Source: Mactromeris polynyma
Lineage: Eukaryota > Mollusca > Bivalvia > Venerida > Mactridae
Direction of reading: 5' to 3'
Length of the DNA stretch: 64,000 nucleotides
Assembly: GCA_032209605.1 (NCBI GenBank)
Contig: JASFXZ010000038.1
Coordinates: 248,001 to 312,000 of the forward strand
In this document: positions 42,355 to 52,235 of the stretch, piece after piece
Numbering within the stretch: the stretch's first letter is position 1
Layout: each line of letters starts with the position of its first letter
The notes under the pieces: generated by a model
The model's database searches: none
The model's input: the letters and a program-made list of their open reading frames with translations, nothing else
Told to the model about the DNA's origin: nothing
Program-made: the position numbers and the translations under genes

Positions 42355-42570
42355 GAAATCGAGCAGGATGAATTTAGCTCCTCAGACGAATCATTCCTGG
42401 GGACAATCAACACACCCGCAAATCAACCATGGAAAACCACATTGAAAATTAATGACAGAAATATCAGGTTCAAAATAGATACAGGAGCAGATGTGACAAT
42501 AATTGCAGAGAAACAATACAAAAAAAAGACCATACACGCGTTTTTGTTAAAGATCAAAACAAACCCGGCA
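42355..42570 (+). pseudogene. pro: Protease fragment of LTR retrotransposon
   Basis: In the gag frame after its TAG: a linker, then FKIDTGADVTIIAEKQY, containing the DTG active-site triplet of retroviral-type aspartic proteases. It enters an A-rich stretch at 42518-42527 where the internal deletion joins a different frame. Not functional. Confidence 0.75.
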
Positions 42571-42863
42571 TTGTAATTTCAAAGGCACCATTTCCACGAT
42601 CTTATCACCTTGAGACAGATGATGGCATAATCCGCTGGAACAGGCGTTTTATAACCCAACTCCCTGAACAAAACGTCAATCAGCAGCTCGACCAGGCAGA
42701 GGAAAATGAATGTAAAAATAATAACATGTTGACCTTGCCAGGCCAAAGTAAAGATAACGAGAAAATAATCAAAAACAAGAAAAGTGAGGACAATACATGT
42801 TGCACCACGAGATCGGGAAGATTATCAAAGCCTCCCAAGAGATTAGTTGAATCAAATGAATAA
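42531..42863 (+). pseudogene. Integrase C-terminal tail, deletion remnant
   Basis: In the frame starting at 42534: TRVFVKDQNKPGIVISKAPF, RSYHLETDDGIIRWNRRF and finally TTRSGRLSKPPKRLV, stopping at TAA. This is the usual end of Ty3/gypsy integrases (PRSY.V.T..G...RN...L and TRSGR..K.P.R). It is in another frame from protease, which marks the deletion junction. Confidence 0.75.
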
Positions 42864-42894
42864 TAATTATTGTTAAATAAACTTGAAAGGGAGG

Positions 42895-43052
42895 TGTAGT
42901 ATTAGACTGTTTACATATCAGGCACATTGTACATGTAACTTGATACTCATGCATGCGGGAGTTTATAAGATGCTATCATATTGTAGAGGGACACTCTGGT
43001 AGACTAGCTTGAATAAACAACATCAAACTATCTTGTGTTCTATAATACTACA
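42895..43052 (+). repeat. 3' LTR
   Basis: Copy of the 5' LTR with one difference seen by eye. Followed by the CAGGG target duplication and then the second half of the interrupted dispersed repeat. Confidence 0.9.
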
Positions 43053-43057
43053 CAGGG

Positions 43058-43105
43058 CAATTCCAATAGCTCACCTTGAGCACTTTGTGCTCAGATGAAC
43101 TAAAA
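43058..43105. repeat. Dispersed bivalve repeat, right end (hairpin)
   Basis: AATAGCTCACCTTGAGCACT followed by TTGTGCTCAGATGAACTAA, the terminal hairpin of the repeat whose other part lies at 40719-41327. It is also the inverse of the end at 9204. Confidence 0.65.
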
Positions 43106-44580
43106 AGACTTCAGTAAAATTCACAACAAATATTTTTGTAAACAGATTATTTTCTCAATTTCGCTTGAGCTGCATGCCCAATTTCTAGCTTCAAAGATAT
43201 ATAACATACCAGTGTTGACAGTAAAACCTGTCGTCTGGTTGGTAGTATTTTTCCATAGTAAGAATATCCCATCTTGGGTATGGTAAGTTTATAGAGAATG
43301 AAACTGATGTGTCTGCATAATAATATTCTGTCCAAAACAAAGAAACCTTTCATGACAAGAAATGTCACTGATGGAAGTAGGTATAAATTGGGGGGGGGGG
43401 GGCAAACATCCCCATTGTTTGTTTGCCTTTTGGGGATTCCTAGCCCATAAGGGTTCATAGCCCTTTGGGGGTTTGTTGCCCTAAAGCAAAATTTCTTTGT
43501 ATATAAATGCATGTACGTAGCACCTTTTCATGAAGTAAAACATCGCCAAGATCAGGTGCTTTAGGCCTGAAATATATTTAGAGATTAGAGAGTTTGTTAG
43601 TTCATTAATGAGAACAGCATTGCAAGAGACACATGGATAATATGCTTATGCAGGTACTCAGAAACTTTTTAGTGTTCATACCAAAAGTATCCAGGTATTT
43701 ATGGTCACTATATATATAATTCTAAAATTTAGAATTGCACATTGTTCTTTTTTTTCAAGTTTTCCTAAATTATGCATTTTCCCACTTCCTGGTAACAATT
43801 CGATACATCAAATCAGAACTGTCATAAAAGAGCATGTCATAAAATGGCGGAATTTTCATTGGGTACTTTTCCTATCATCTTAATATGCCTAAGTTGAAAT
43901 GAGTTCAGCTTAACATATTAAACCTGTAAAAGGTCAGAGAAGAAAATTTATAGTATAAAGTATAATTAGGTAATTAGTAAGGGTAAAACATTAATGTCTT
44001 TTTCTTTGTGTAGCCATTTTGCAATGCGTGTGGAAACAACAACGTTAATTATAGTGACACAGATGAGCCATCACCTAAGAGGAGTGGAAATGAGTCAGTG
44101 AAATTGTGAATAAGAAGGATTACTAGAAAGACATACAAGTGAAGAACATGGGAATGAAGTTATCCAAAGTTTCGAACGCAAAATACGAGGGAATTAACGT
44201 AGCCTTGTATACATGTACATTATATAAAATGTTAAACTTTTTCATTATTAATTATGTTACTAACCATTTCACAACTTAACTGATAAAAGTTTTACCTCTG
44301 GTGAGGTTTCACATCGACTAGTATTTGCTTTGGTATTCAATAAACGTTCATTTCAACTTCCTCTTGCCAAAACTGCTGAAAACCTGTTTATCCGACAACC
44401 TGCTATTTCCGACATTTTTACCCGGAACCACCTGATATCGGATACAACAGTTTACATTGTATTTAGACATTGATCATTAACGTCACTTGTGAGTGGCGTG
44501 CGCGCAAAATATAACTACGCCATATTGAACAAAATGTCAACGATTTTTAGGATGAAGTTTTTGCTGCCCGGATACAATAC
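43106..44580. other. Intergenic, no gene recognised
   Basis: Includes a G10 run at about 43391-43400 followed by an imperfect foldback (TTTGGGGATTCC... TAAGGGTTC ATAGCCCTTTGGGG). At 44375-44405 CCTGTTTATCCGACAACCTG resembles a pogo/Tigger inverted end. A minus-strand frame of 121 codons at 43147-43512 crosses the G-run and shows no recognisable protein pattern. Confidence 0.5.
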
Positions 44581-44609
44581 AAATGATTTAGAAAAAGGAA
44601 TTAAGAATA

Positions 44610-45616
44610 AGTGGCGTAGGCATGCAATGGCTAAATGAATCGGATAAACATGGAAATAAATGGTCAGAATGGTTAAGGAAGCCAGAAATCCCAGGCACAG
44701 TGTTTTGTGAATTTTGCGGAAAAAAATCAATTACCAATCAAATGGAAAGAAGCTCCTGAAGAATCATGCCGATGATACTGTTCATCAAAAGAATGCAAAA
44801 ATGGTTAAGTCAAACCAGGTAATGGAATCATTTAAGCAGCTTGATCTGGTTAGCATTTTGAAACAATTATTGTTGTTTACTGTTAAACTTGAACTGACAT
44901 TTCATTGGTTATTCATTGTAAAGGAGTGAAATAGAACATTGCAGGATAGGTTGTTTTTTACATTTGCATTAAAAAAATAAATATGATCTTGTAAGTAACG
45001 TGAACCAACAGATGATATGTTATCTGGGAACCCTTGCCAAAGGAACCCGTCAATTAGTAAGTATAAAAAAAACAGGTGTCCTTTTTTACTGGCTAACATT
45101 TCGCAATAAATTCACAACCTATCCAAATAATGTACCGGGTTCCTTAGGCCCAAGCAGTTTGCATGTCTTTTTTTAAGCGTTGACCTGGGTCGGAATGTTT
45201 AATTTTAATTTTGCACTCTCAACTAAGATTTGAACCTAGGGCCATGATTATTACATGTATTTCAATGCAATGTCCTCCCTCATTTTTACATTTCCTACAT
45301 AAACATATACAAGTAGTTGATGTATATATATATCACTGATGTTATTGATTATATTCAAAATAAAAAACTTTCAGGTTTTACCAGGGTCGTCAAAGGCTAA
45401 ACCAAAAACAGAGTCGATACAGGATCGTGTAGCTCACAGAGGGCAATGACAGCTGCATTTATCAGTGAGCAGTGCCTTCCGTTTACAATTGCAGAGGATC
45501 TCATAAAATTTGCAAAGCATTTAAGTGAAGACAAAACTGCCTTTGAAGCAACAACCTTGTCTAAGACCAGTGCCACATATGAATACACACATCCTCAGTA
45601 CCCAGGCTATTCATAA
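44610..45616 (+). pseudogene. hAT-like transposase N-terminal remnant
   Basis: Pieces in shifted frames read WLNESDKHGNKWSEWLRKPE, then GTVFCEFCGKK and, after a one-base loss in an A-run near 44725, NHADDTVHQKNAKMVKSNQ: a C..C...H...H finger of the kind that starts many invertebrate hAT-like proteins. A second exon-like piece (acceptor TTTCAG near 45375) reads PKTESIQDRVAHRG and, after a frameshift, MTAAFISEQCLPFTIAEDLI with FEATTLSKTSATYEY. The rest of the transposase is absent. Confidence 0.55.
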
Positions 45617-45856
45617 CATATATATACATGTATATGTATACCCTGGATATGCATACTGTATCAAGGTGTGTAAAAATTACATGAGCATATTGATTCAATA
45701 TTTAAATGTTTTAAAACATCTTGAAAATACAGTCATTAGTAAAAACGGAAATATTTCAGACAAATGTTAATAACTTTAATTACATTATTTTCTATTTCAG
45801 ACCAATGATAATAACTTTGGTTACATAATTTTTCTATTTTTAATATTTATTTTCAG

Positions 45857-48094
45857 AAAAAACGGAAGTACTCTACTTTATGGCAATGTGTTGTTCGAGG
45901 AAAGGCATGTAAATGTAATGCCAAGTTGTCCCAGATTGGAGAAGATTACAGACCAGACAACACAGCATCTCCATTCTGCAGACCCCAGTATAATGCTGTA
46001 CAAGAAGAAATTGGATATTCAGGTATTTTTCCATTGTGGTCAATGTACATAATATTGAATTTATAAAACATACAATGGTTTAATGTGTTAATGACATCGG
46101 TAATTACAAGTAAAGAGTTTACAAGTTTTGCAAGTTTCTATTACATTTAGATATTTATTCATATATATTATTAACTTTTATCTTTAAATGAACAATATTG
46201 AAGTTTGTAAACAATGGAAATTTCTTCTTTATTTAACTTCACTGTTTTAAACTTCAGGTCAAGTGTGAAGCCAGGCGTCAAATATCTGAATCTGCACGTG
46301 ATATTGTGGAGAAGGCAATGAGTGTCAGGGGACAGAGACCAATTCTCCCAAAACCTGCCACTGTGGAACGCAAGGCTAACAGACTACACCAAAGAATGCG
46401 TCCAAAAGAGCCTGCATCATTAGATTTTGAGGTAAGTACAGATACTGATATATATGTATCATGTTTAAGCTAATAAGGGAATAAGTTACTGTTCTAAAAT
46501 GTACATACATATAAATTAAATAAAACTGGTAACCATTTTCTCATAATAAGCCATCATTCAGATGCAAAGCAATGCTTTATACCTTCTGATTCATTTATTG
46601 TATGTAAGTAAATGTTTCGCATTATTTACTGCAACAAAATTATATATCTTGATGTTTTTACTTTCAGGTTGACACTGAGTTTCTTGGTTGCCATGACTTT
46701 TAGGTGATCTATGGGTAGGTAGGGAACGTCATATGATTTTTGCAACCCAACAACAATTACAGTTACTTTGCCAGACTAAACGCTGGTTCATGGATGGGAC
46801 GTTCAAGGTATGCATGAAACATCTATATGTAAAACAACCAAAATTGTTGTATGTACTTAAATGTAAGTTAGAATGATTTTGGGAAATAATTTACTCTACA
46901 TTGTATTAATTTATTTGTATAATTACAACACCTTGAATAAAGTATTCATAATTAACAAAATTTATTAATATTACTTGTCGGTAAATCTATAATAATAGCA
47001 TTGAATATTCATCACATTATTATGATTTCAGGTTGTTCACGCACCATTCAGGGGTATTCAGTTAATGTCTATACATGGCTTTGTTCAACTTGATGGTAAG
47101 GATAAGCAGATTCCACTGGTCTTTGTGCTGATGTCAAGGCGACGACGTGATGATTATAGTGCTGTACTAAGGAAGCGTTTAGAAGTGTTGGGTGAATTTG
47201 TGGTAGAAGGTTTTGTGTTGGATTTTGAAGCTGGCAAGTTCAGACAATAAATTACTACAGAAATTGAAATTAAAAAAACTAAGCTCAACTGATTTCCAGA
47301 GTTTGATTAATGAATCATGCTTACAAATAATAATTGTCTAAATATGTCAGCAATGAACCAAGCCTGGTTAAACAAATAAACTTATATTGATTGTAACAAA
47401 ACAATTGGTGTTAAAAATAATCTTGAGCAAAATTATCTTATGACCGTAATTCTATATATTTTAATACTGTAACTGTAATTTTATTTGTTTTACAAGATAT
47501 TAAACATTCTTTATTAAATATATTTCAGCTGCCTGGTTAGCAGTAAGGGATGTATTCCCTGGTGTGCAAGTGAAGGGCTGTGTCTTTCACTGGACACAGG
47601 CTGTATGGAGGCGTGTTCGAGAACTTGGCTTGAAACCAGCATACAGCGAGAGATCAGGAATTTATCGATATATTCGACAGCTACTGGCTCTACCGTTCCT
47701 TCCTGCAAATCACATCAGAGAAGCTTTTTGTTCGACTTGCTGGCAGAGCAAATACCAATTTATTGCAACAGCTGGTACATTATATACAGTCAACCTGGAT
47801 GGAAAACCGTATTTTTGATATTGCTTCCTGGTCCATTTTCCAGCACCACATTCGCACCAACAATGACACTGAGGGCTGGCACCACAGACTCACCCAGTCC
47901 TCAGGAAAGAGGCTGACATTGCTGTGTTCAATGTTCAGTTGTTGGTGGAATGTGGTATTGGTCGGATCCGTCGTAAGAATTACAGGAACCTGGACGACAA
48001 GATTGAGGTATTGTGGAAGGACTACACAGACCATAAAATATCCACTGCCCATCTATTGAGAACATGTAGTAGACTATACAGCCCATCTGAATGA
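45857..48094 (+). pseudogene. MULE transposase with FLYWCH-type finger, frameshifted
   Basis: Exon-like blocks: 45859-46022 with STLWQCVVRGKACKCNAKL (FLYWCH-like W.C..R..C.A); 46258-46431 (PKPATVERKANRLHQRMRP); 46669-46806 ending RWFMDGTFK, first catalytic Asp region; 47032-47242 with VHAPFRGIQLMSIHGF and VEGFVLDFEAG, second catalytic region; 47529-48094 with GVQVKGCVFHWTQAVWRRVR, then SIFQHHIRTNNDTEGWHHRL and a C-terminal NYRNLDDKIEVLWKDY. The MULE pattern DGTFK ... DFE..... GC.FH..Q supports the call. A frameshift near 46700 and two more in the last block (near 47725 and 47910) break it. Confidence 0.75.
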
Positions 48095-48330
48095 TAATTG
48101 AGTGATATGTGCTTCACTCACAGATGTGTAATTTTGTATGACCCCCCCCCCCCCCCCCTGCTGAAATTGACAGTGATATATGTATAATTGTGTATGGCCC
48201 CAGCTGAAATTGACAGTGATATGTGATTGATTTGTAATTTTGTATGAACCCAGCTGAAATTAACTTGGACAATGATATGTGCTTGATGTATAATTTTGTA
48301 TAGCCAGCTGAAATTAACTTGGCTATTTTT
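48090..48330. repeat. Tandem repeat (about 55-60 bp) with C-run
   Basis: Four decaying units carry CAGCTGAAATTRACWGTGATAT and TGTATAATTTTGTATG. The first junction holds an uninterrupted run of about 18 C at 48143-48160, a likely sequencing-slippage site. Confidence 0.7.
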
Positions 48331-48387
48331 TTTTATTGATTGTTGAACAGATATAATTATGCCTTTATTATTATTGCCTTCGATAAA

Positions 48388-48480
48388 TAAATGAGCGAGC
48401 AGGCAAGCGAGCGAGCAAGGGAGCGAGCGAGAGAGTGAGTGAATGAGTGAATGAATACATAAATGAATACATAAATAAAT
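48388..48480. repeat. GAGC/GAAT low-complexity repeat
   Basis: Starts AAATAAATGAGCGAGCAGGC and decays to GAGTGAATGAATACATAAAT. A four-base-periodic simple repeat. Confidence 0.85.
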
Positions 48481-48614
48481 GTCCTTATGTTGTTATTTTT
48501 GTTACTTTATAATTTATTACTTTCGTATTCTTCATGTGCAACAATAAAGATTAATTTTTAATATTAATCTAGGTTATTCTGGCAGTCTTTGGAGTTGTTT
48601 ATTTCTAATAAGTA

Positions 48615-48689
48615 CGTCATATATATTGGTCTCTGATCGTCGAAATGTCGTACTCATATATATTGGTCTCCGATAGTCGAAATGTCGTA
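48615..48689. repeat. 37-bp direct repeat, two copies, upstream of a YR element
   Basis: TCATATATATTGGTCTCTGA and TCGTCGAAATGTCGTA, repeated once with three changes. It lies about 80 bp upstream of the TATA box at 48769, so it could be promoter or terminal repeat sequence of the following element. Confidence 0.7.
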
Positions 48690-48768
48690 GTCACTCTATC
48701 ATACAGTTTTCTATACGGAAATACCCGATAGTCGCCCGTAACCCGTGCATTTCATGACGTAGCAAAGG

Positions 48769-48777
48769 CTATATAAA
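48769..48777 (+). promoter_or_regulatory. TATA box of tyrosine-recombinase element
   Basis: CTATATAAA, 80 bp before the ATG of the MPGRGRG frame. The related element at 54987 has TATATAAG at a similar distance (69 bp) from its own MPGRGRG start, which supports the call. Confidence 0.6.
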
Positions 48778-48856
48778 CGATCGCTCAGTCCGCCCGTCCA
48801 CTCATTTAGTTTTGAAAACTCTGAAAATTAGCACGTGCAATTATATCAAGTGAAAT

Positions 48857-49183
48857 ATGCCTGGACGAGGTCGTGGTGCTAGACATAGGCGAGTCGTAGA
48901 AGTACAGAATATGCCTGGACGAGGTCGTGGTGTTGGACGTAGGCGAGTCGCCGTAGAGGAACAGAGGGTAGAAGAACATGTTCCTGAGACAAGAGGAGGG
49001 CGAGGAAACGAGCCAGGCCGACAGTGGATGATGGTGAATTGGAAGACAGGGAAAGCGAGGTTCAACGAACTTGCACCAGCCGCCGATCCGCACGCAACTC
49101 CTATTCCGGAATTCCTCTGGAATATCTTCAACATCGATCTAGAACACTGGTATTCCAAGGGATCTCTGCAAACACGCAACTAG
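48857..49183 (+). CDS. ORF1 (Arg/Gly-rich gag-like start) of YR element
   Basis: Begins MPGRGRGARHRRVVEVQN, and a 54-bp direct duplication then repeats MPGRGRGVGRRRV. The basic RGRG sequence suggests nucleic-acid binding. The end (FNIDLEHWYSKGSLQ) belongs to the start of the recombinase in another frame, so ORF1 appears joined to the recombinase by an internal deletion plus frameshift. A related ORF1 starts at 55063. Confidence 0.6.
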   Translation: MPGRGRGARHRRVVEVQNMPGRGRGVGRRRVAVEEQRVEEHVPETRGGRGNEPGRQWMMVNWKTGKARFNELAPAADPHATPIPEFLWNIFNIDLEHWYSKGSLQTRN

Positions 49184-50025
49184 CATATAATACGGCGGTT
49201 AATACATTAAATACGTTTAGGAGGCTGTATAATCTTCCAATGACTTGGCCTATTCCGTTACAACATGTCACATGGTTTATCACCTATTTATTTAAAAAAT
49301 CATATTCTTCAAAGACGATTTATACGTACGTGTCAGGACTGTCATTTTATCATAAAATTAACAATTGGTACAATATAACAGAAGTGTTTTTAGTGCGTAA
49401 AATATTGGAAGGTTGTCGTAGGAACAGGCCGTCAATAGATTTGAGAGCCCCAATTACGGTTCCTATATTGATAAACTTGTGTAGAATACTACCAAACGTT
49501 ACATTTAGCGATTTTGAAACTACACTATTTAAGGCTTTATTTACAACCGCGTACTTTGGACTATTCAGAGTTAGCGAACTGGTGCATTCAGTGGTAGACA
49601 ATAGATCAATAGCAATAAATAACGTTAAATTAGAATCAAGATTTGTAACTATCACGCTAAGAATATTCAAAAGCAATCAGTATGGAACACCTGTCACTTT
49701 AAAAATACCATGCGAGTCAAACAATTTTATATGCCCAGTGGGTAACATCAAACGATATATTAGTACTAGACCAGAGGTAGCAGGTCAGCTATTCATCCAT
49801 GCAAATGCAAATCCCGTTACTAGTTATCAATTCTCCACGGTACTCAAAAAATGCCTCAATCAAAGTCCATTTAATTCGAAGGTTTATACGTCTCACAGTT
49901 TTAGAATTGGTAGAGCTACACAACTATCTATAATGGGGGTACCTGAAACCGACATAATGAAACTAGGTAGATGGAAATCAGCAGCGTATTCATCTTATAT
50001 TAGAACACCATCATTGTCAAATTAA
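49120..50025 (+). CDS. Tyrosine recombinase (DIRS/Ngaro-type element)
   Basis: The open frame runs from 49024, but the first 40 codons are the ORF1 region read in another frame. The recognisable domain begins near SANTQLAYNTAVNTLNTFRR, a core-binding-like segment. Catalytic signatures: YFGLFRVSELVHS (Arg I), SHSFRIGRATQLS (H-x-x-R) and LGRWKSAAYSSYIR (nucleophilic Tyr, probably the Tyr of YIR). The enzyme would carry out strand exchange to integrate circular element DNA. All catalytic residues are present, so it may be active. No reverse transcriptase lies within this unit. Confidence 0.85.
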   Translation, partial: EYLQHRSRTLVFQGISANTQLAYNTAVNTLNTFRRLYNLPMTWPIPLQHVTWFITYLFKKSYSSKTIYTYVSGLSFYHKINNWYNITEVFLVRKILEGCRRNRPSIDLRAPITVPILINLCRILPNVTFSDFETTLFKALFTTAYFGLFRVSELVHSVVDNRSIAINNVKLESRFVTITLRIFKSNQYGTPVTLKIPCESNNFICPVGNIKRYISTRPEVAGQLFIHANANPVTSYQFSTVLKKCLNQSPFNSKVYTSHSFRIGRATQLSIMGVPETDIMKLGRWKSAAYSSYIRTPSLSN

Positions 50026-50039
50026 GTTATATATTTCAG

Positions 50040-50620
50040 ACATTTGGATTGTTGGAGATTCAATTCCCCATTGGGCGGGCAAGCGGGCCAAAGCCAGAGC
50101 CAGAGACAATTTACGACTTCCGGGAGGCCAGAGTATAGCGTGGTGGTGCCAACGTGGTCTAGGATGGAGTGATTTTAAGCACGTTATGCAGTTACCAGTG
50201 CTATTTAGGAAACCACCAAAGGTATTATTAATCCATCTGGGGGGGAATGATGTTAATTCAAATTCCCTCCGCTATATTTTTAAAATGGTACAAGAAGGAA
50301 TTGAGTATTTGTACGAGGCCTTCCCGGAGTCGTGTTTTGTCTGGGTAGATATTCTGCCCAGAATCAATTGGGGAAACAGTCAGGGCGAATTTAAGGCCAT
50401 GGACAAAAAACGTAAAAGAATAAATCAATTTGGGCACAAGATGATGCGTAATATTAAAGTATCAAAAAATTTACGTGTGGATATTGACACAGATACACCT
50501 GGGTTTTATAGAGCTGATGGCATCCATCTTTCCGATGTTGGGCTAGAGTTCTATTTAGACACTATCAGGGAATTATTATTAGAATTTTTAAATAGTTGTA
50601 AGAATTTTGGCGGGAAATAA
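50040..50620 (+). CDS. SGNH/GDSL-type hydrolase of YR element
   Basis: The +1 frame relative to the recombinase, preceded by an acceptor-like ATTTCAG. Motifs: IWIVGDSIPHW (block I, Ser nucleophile in GDS), VLLIHLGGNDVNSN (GxND block III) and YRADGIHLSDVGLEF (DxxH block V). All catalytic positions of the SGNH fold are visible. The first ATG in frame is at 50186, after block I, so translation probably begins by splicing or overlap from the recombinase. SGNH domains are reported in some Ngaro/DIRS-type elements. The substrate is unknown. Confidence 0.75.
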
Positions 50621-51007
50621 ATTTTTGCGAAATTTATTTTGTGGCGGCAATTCTTAACGCCGGGGCGATCGGTAGCAGACGGTTTCCAAATCGGGCGAAT
50701 GGTTGTTTAGAGATTGCGTAAAATTATTGCATACCTACGATCATGGTTTATTTATATAGCGTTGGTCTGTCGGTAAACTGTGTTTTATAGGCTTCAAAAA
50801 CTTATCTTTTGGGTTAAATGAGCAGTTAAAGAGCTGGCCCGATAGCGTAGTTTTCTATGGCGGTCTTTAATTAGCTTACAATTTTCAGTAGGATGGTGTT
50901 TAATTAAGTTGTACAATACATAGTAAGTTGCACTGGTAGTTGACGTAGGTACAGCGGATACCTGGCATTTGCATTATTCGCCGTGCGGCGATAGCTTGAA
51001 CATAATT

Positions 51008-51350
51008 TGCACTGAGCGGTGCGGATGAGTCTTTATACTTTGATATTGCACCGAGCGGTGCGGATGAATCTTTATGCTTTGATATTGCACCAAGCGGTGC
51101 GGATGAATCTTTATGCGTTGATATTGCACCGAGCGGTGCGGATGAGTCTTTATGCTTTGCTATTGCACCGAGCGGTGCGGATGAATCTTTATGCTTTGAT
51201 ATGGCACCAAGCGGTGCGGATGAATCTTTATGCTTTGATATTGCACCGAGCGGTGCGGATGAGTATTTATGCTTTGATATTGCACCAAGCGGTGCGGATG
51301 AATCTTTATGCATTGCACCGAGCGGTGCGGATGAGTCTTATGCTTTGATA
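51008..51350. repeat. 39-bp tandem repeat with hairpins, about nine copies
   Basis: Unit TGCACCGAGCGGTGCGGATG plus AATCTTTATGCTTTGATAT. Each unit holds the hairpin GCACC-gagc-GGTGC (or with AAGC loop). Because 39 is a multiple of three, both strands stay open and give 13-residue repeats, which I regard as artefacts. It follows the hydrolase and may be the element's 3' non-coding region. Confidence 0.9.
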
Positions 51351-51359
51351 TTATAAACG

Positions 51360-52140
51360 CCTGGCGGCGTTGGCAGTATGGATACAATTTTGGATTTTGA
51401 GTGCAACAGGGGTAGGGTTTTCCGGGTTATACAAATGTCTGCTACTGGTCGCTCCTTGGCTTAACATCCTTGTGTTATTATTATGTTTCCATAGCGTTGG
51501 TCTGTGGTTGACTCCTTTCCATTTTTCTTATGCTGTCATGACCATATCCGCCATTCTTATTTGATACTTATAATCTGAAACAGTCTTATGTTCATATTGA
51601 GATAGATATGCATGCAAAGAATTGAACACAAATTATATAATTGAACAGTGTATTGTTGTGGTTGTTTGTTAAGACTTTGTCCTAGAATAATTACACAACA
51701 CATTACAAAATATGACAAAAGGTTCTTTGAAATATACAATGGTTTTCAAAATAACATTATACTGAAAACCTTTAAGTAATGGGATGTTATAAAACAACTA
51801 AATGGAATCAATAAATAATCTAAATAAATAATGTATATTTCTGGTACAGCTTTTAAAATTTTGTTAATTAAACAAAAATTGTAATATTGTACTATATTTT
51901 TTTACATTAATTTTATCCATTTAATTTTATTATCATTAATAGTATTTCATTTCAAATCTTTTATTACCTTCTTTGCTTTTGCATTTTTTTATACATCTAA
52001 ATCTATACGAATCATAGAATTCTACATTAGACCACTGCTCAATTTAATCTTTAAACAAACAACATAACAGGAGATGTTAATCCAATCAGTCCAATAGTGA
52101 CACCTTTTTCTATAACACTCATTAGCACCTTTTTCTTACA
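51360..52140. other. AT-rich stretch, no gene recognised
   Basis: Nothing beyond low-complexity AT sequence. The 64-codon plus frame at 51370 has no recognisable pattern. Confidence 0.5.
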
Positions 52141-52144
52141 TATA

Positions 52145-52235
52145 TTGGGGGAGAAATGACTAGGGGGGAGAAATGACTAGGGGAGAAATGACCTGGGTGA
52201 GAAACGTCTAGGGGAGAAACATTTAGGGTGAGAAA
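52145..52235. repeat. GGGGAGAAATGACTA-type tandem repeat
   Basis: Five to six imperfect units of about 16 bp (GGGGGAGAAATGACTA, GGGTGAGAAACGTCTA, GGGGAGAAACATTTA) immediately precede the next coding exon. Confidence 0.8.

Larger units (their letters stand above)
41328..43052 (+). mobile_element. Internally deleted LTR retrotransposon (Ty3/gypsy-like)
   Basis: A 1725-bp element with two 158-bp LTRs starting TGTAGTATTAGAC and ending ATAATACTACA, and a 5-bp target duplication CAGGG on both sides (41323-41327, 43053-43057). A polypurine tract GAAAGGGAGG precedes the 3' LTR. The interior keeps gag with two zinc knuckles and the start of protease, then jumps to the C-terminal tail of integrase. 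Most of protease, RT, RNase H and the integrase core are gone, so it can only move with help from a full element. I spot only one LTR mismatch (CATGCAAGCGGG against CATGCATGCGGG), so the insertion is recent. Confidence 0.88.

Noticed and set aside
43147..43512. Minus-strand frame of 121 codons
   Set aside because: Crosses a G10 run, has no recognisable domain or splice context, and lies among repeats.
48857..50025. ORF1 and recombinase as one intact fused protein
   Set aside because: They are in different frames and the overlap 49024-49183 reads sensibly in only one frame at a time, so a frameshift or deletion junction is more likely.
51008..51350. CRISPR-like array
   Set aside because: Units are contiguous with no unique spacers, in an animal genome. 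It is a satellite-type tandem repeat. The same reasoning applies to 39076-39507 and 38136-38309.
50900..51387. Open frames of 75-137 codons on both strands with 13-residue repeats
   Set aside because: Produced by the 39-bp tandem repeat, whose period is a multiple of three. Both strands are open, which is a hallmark of an artefact.
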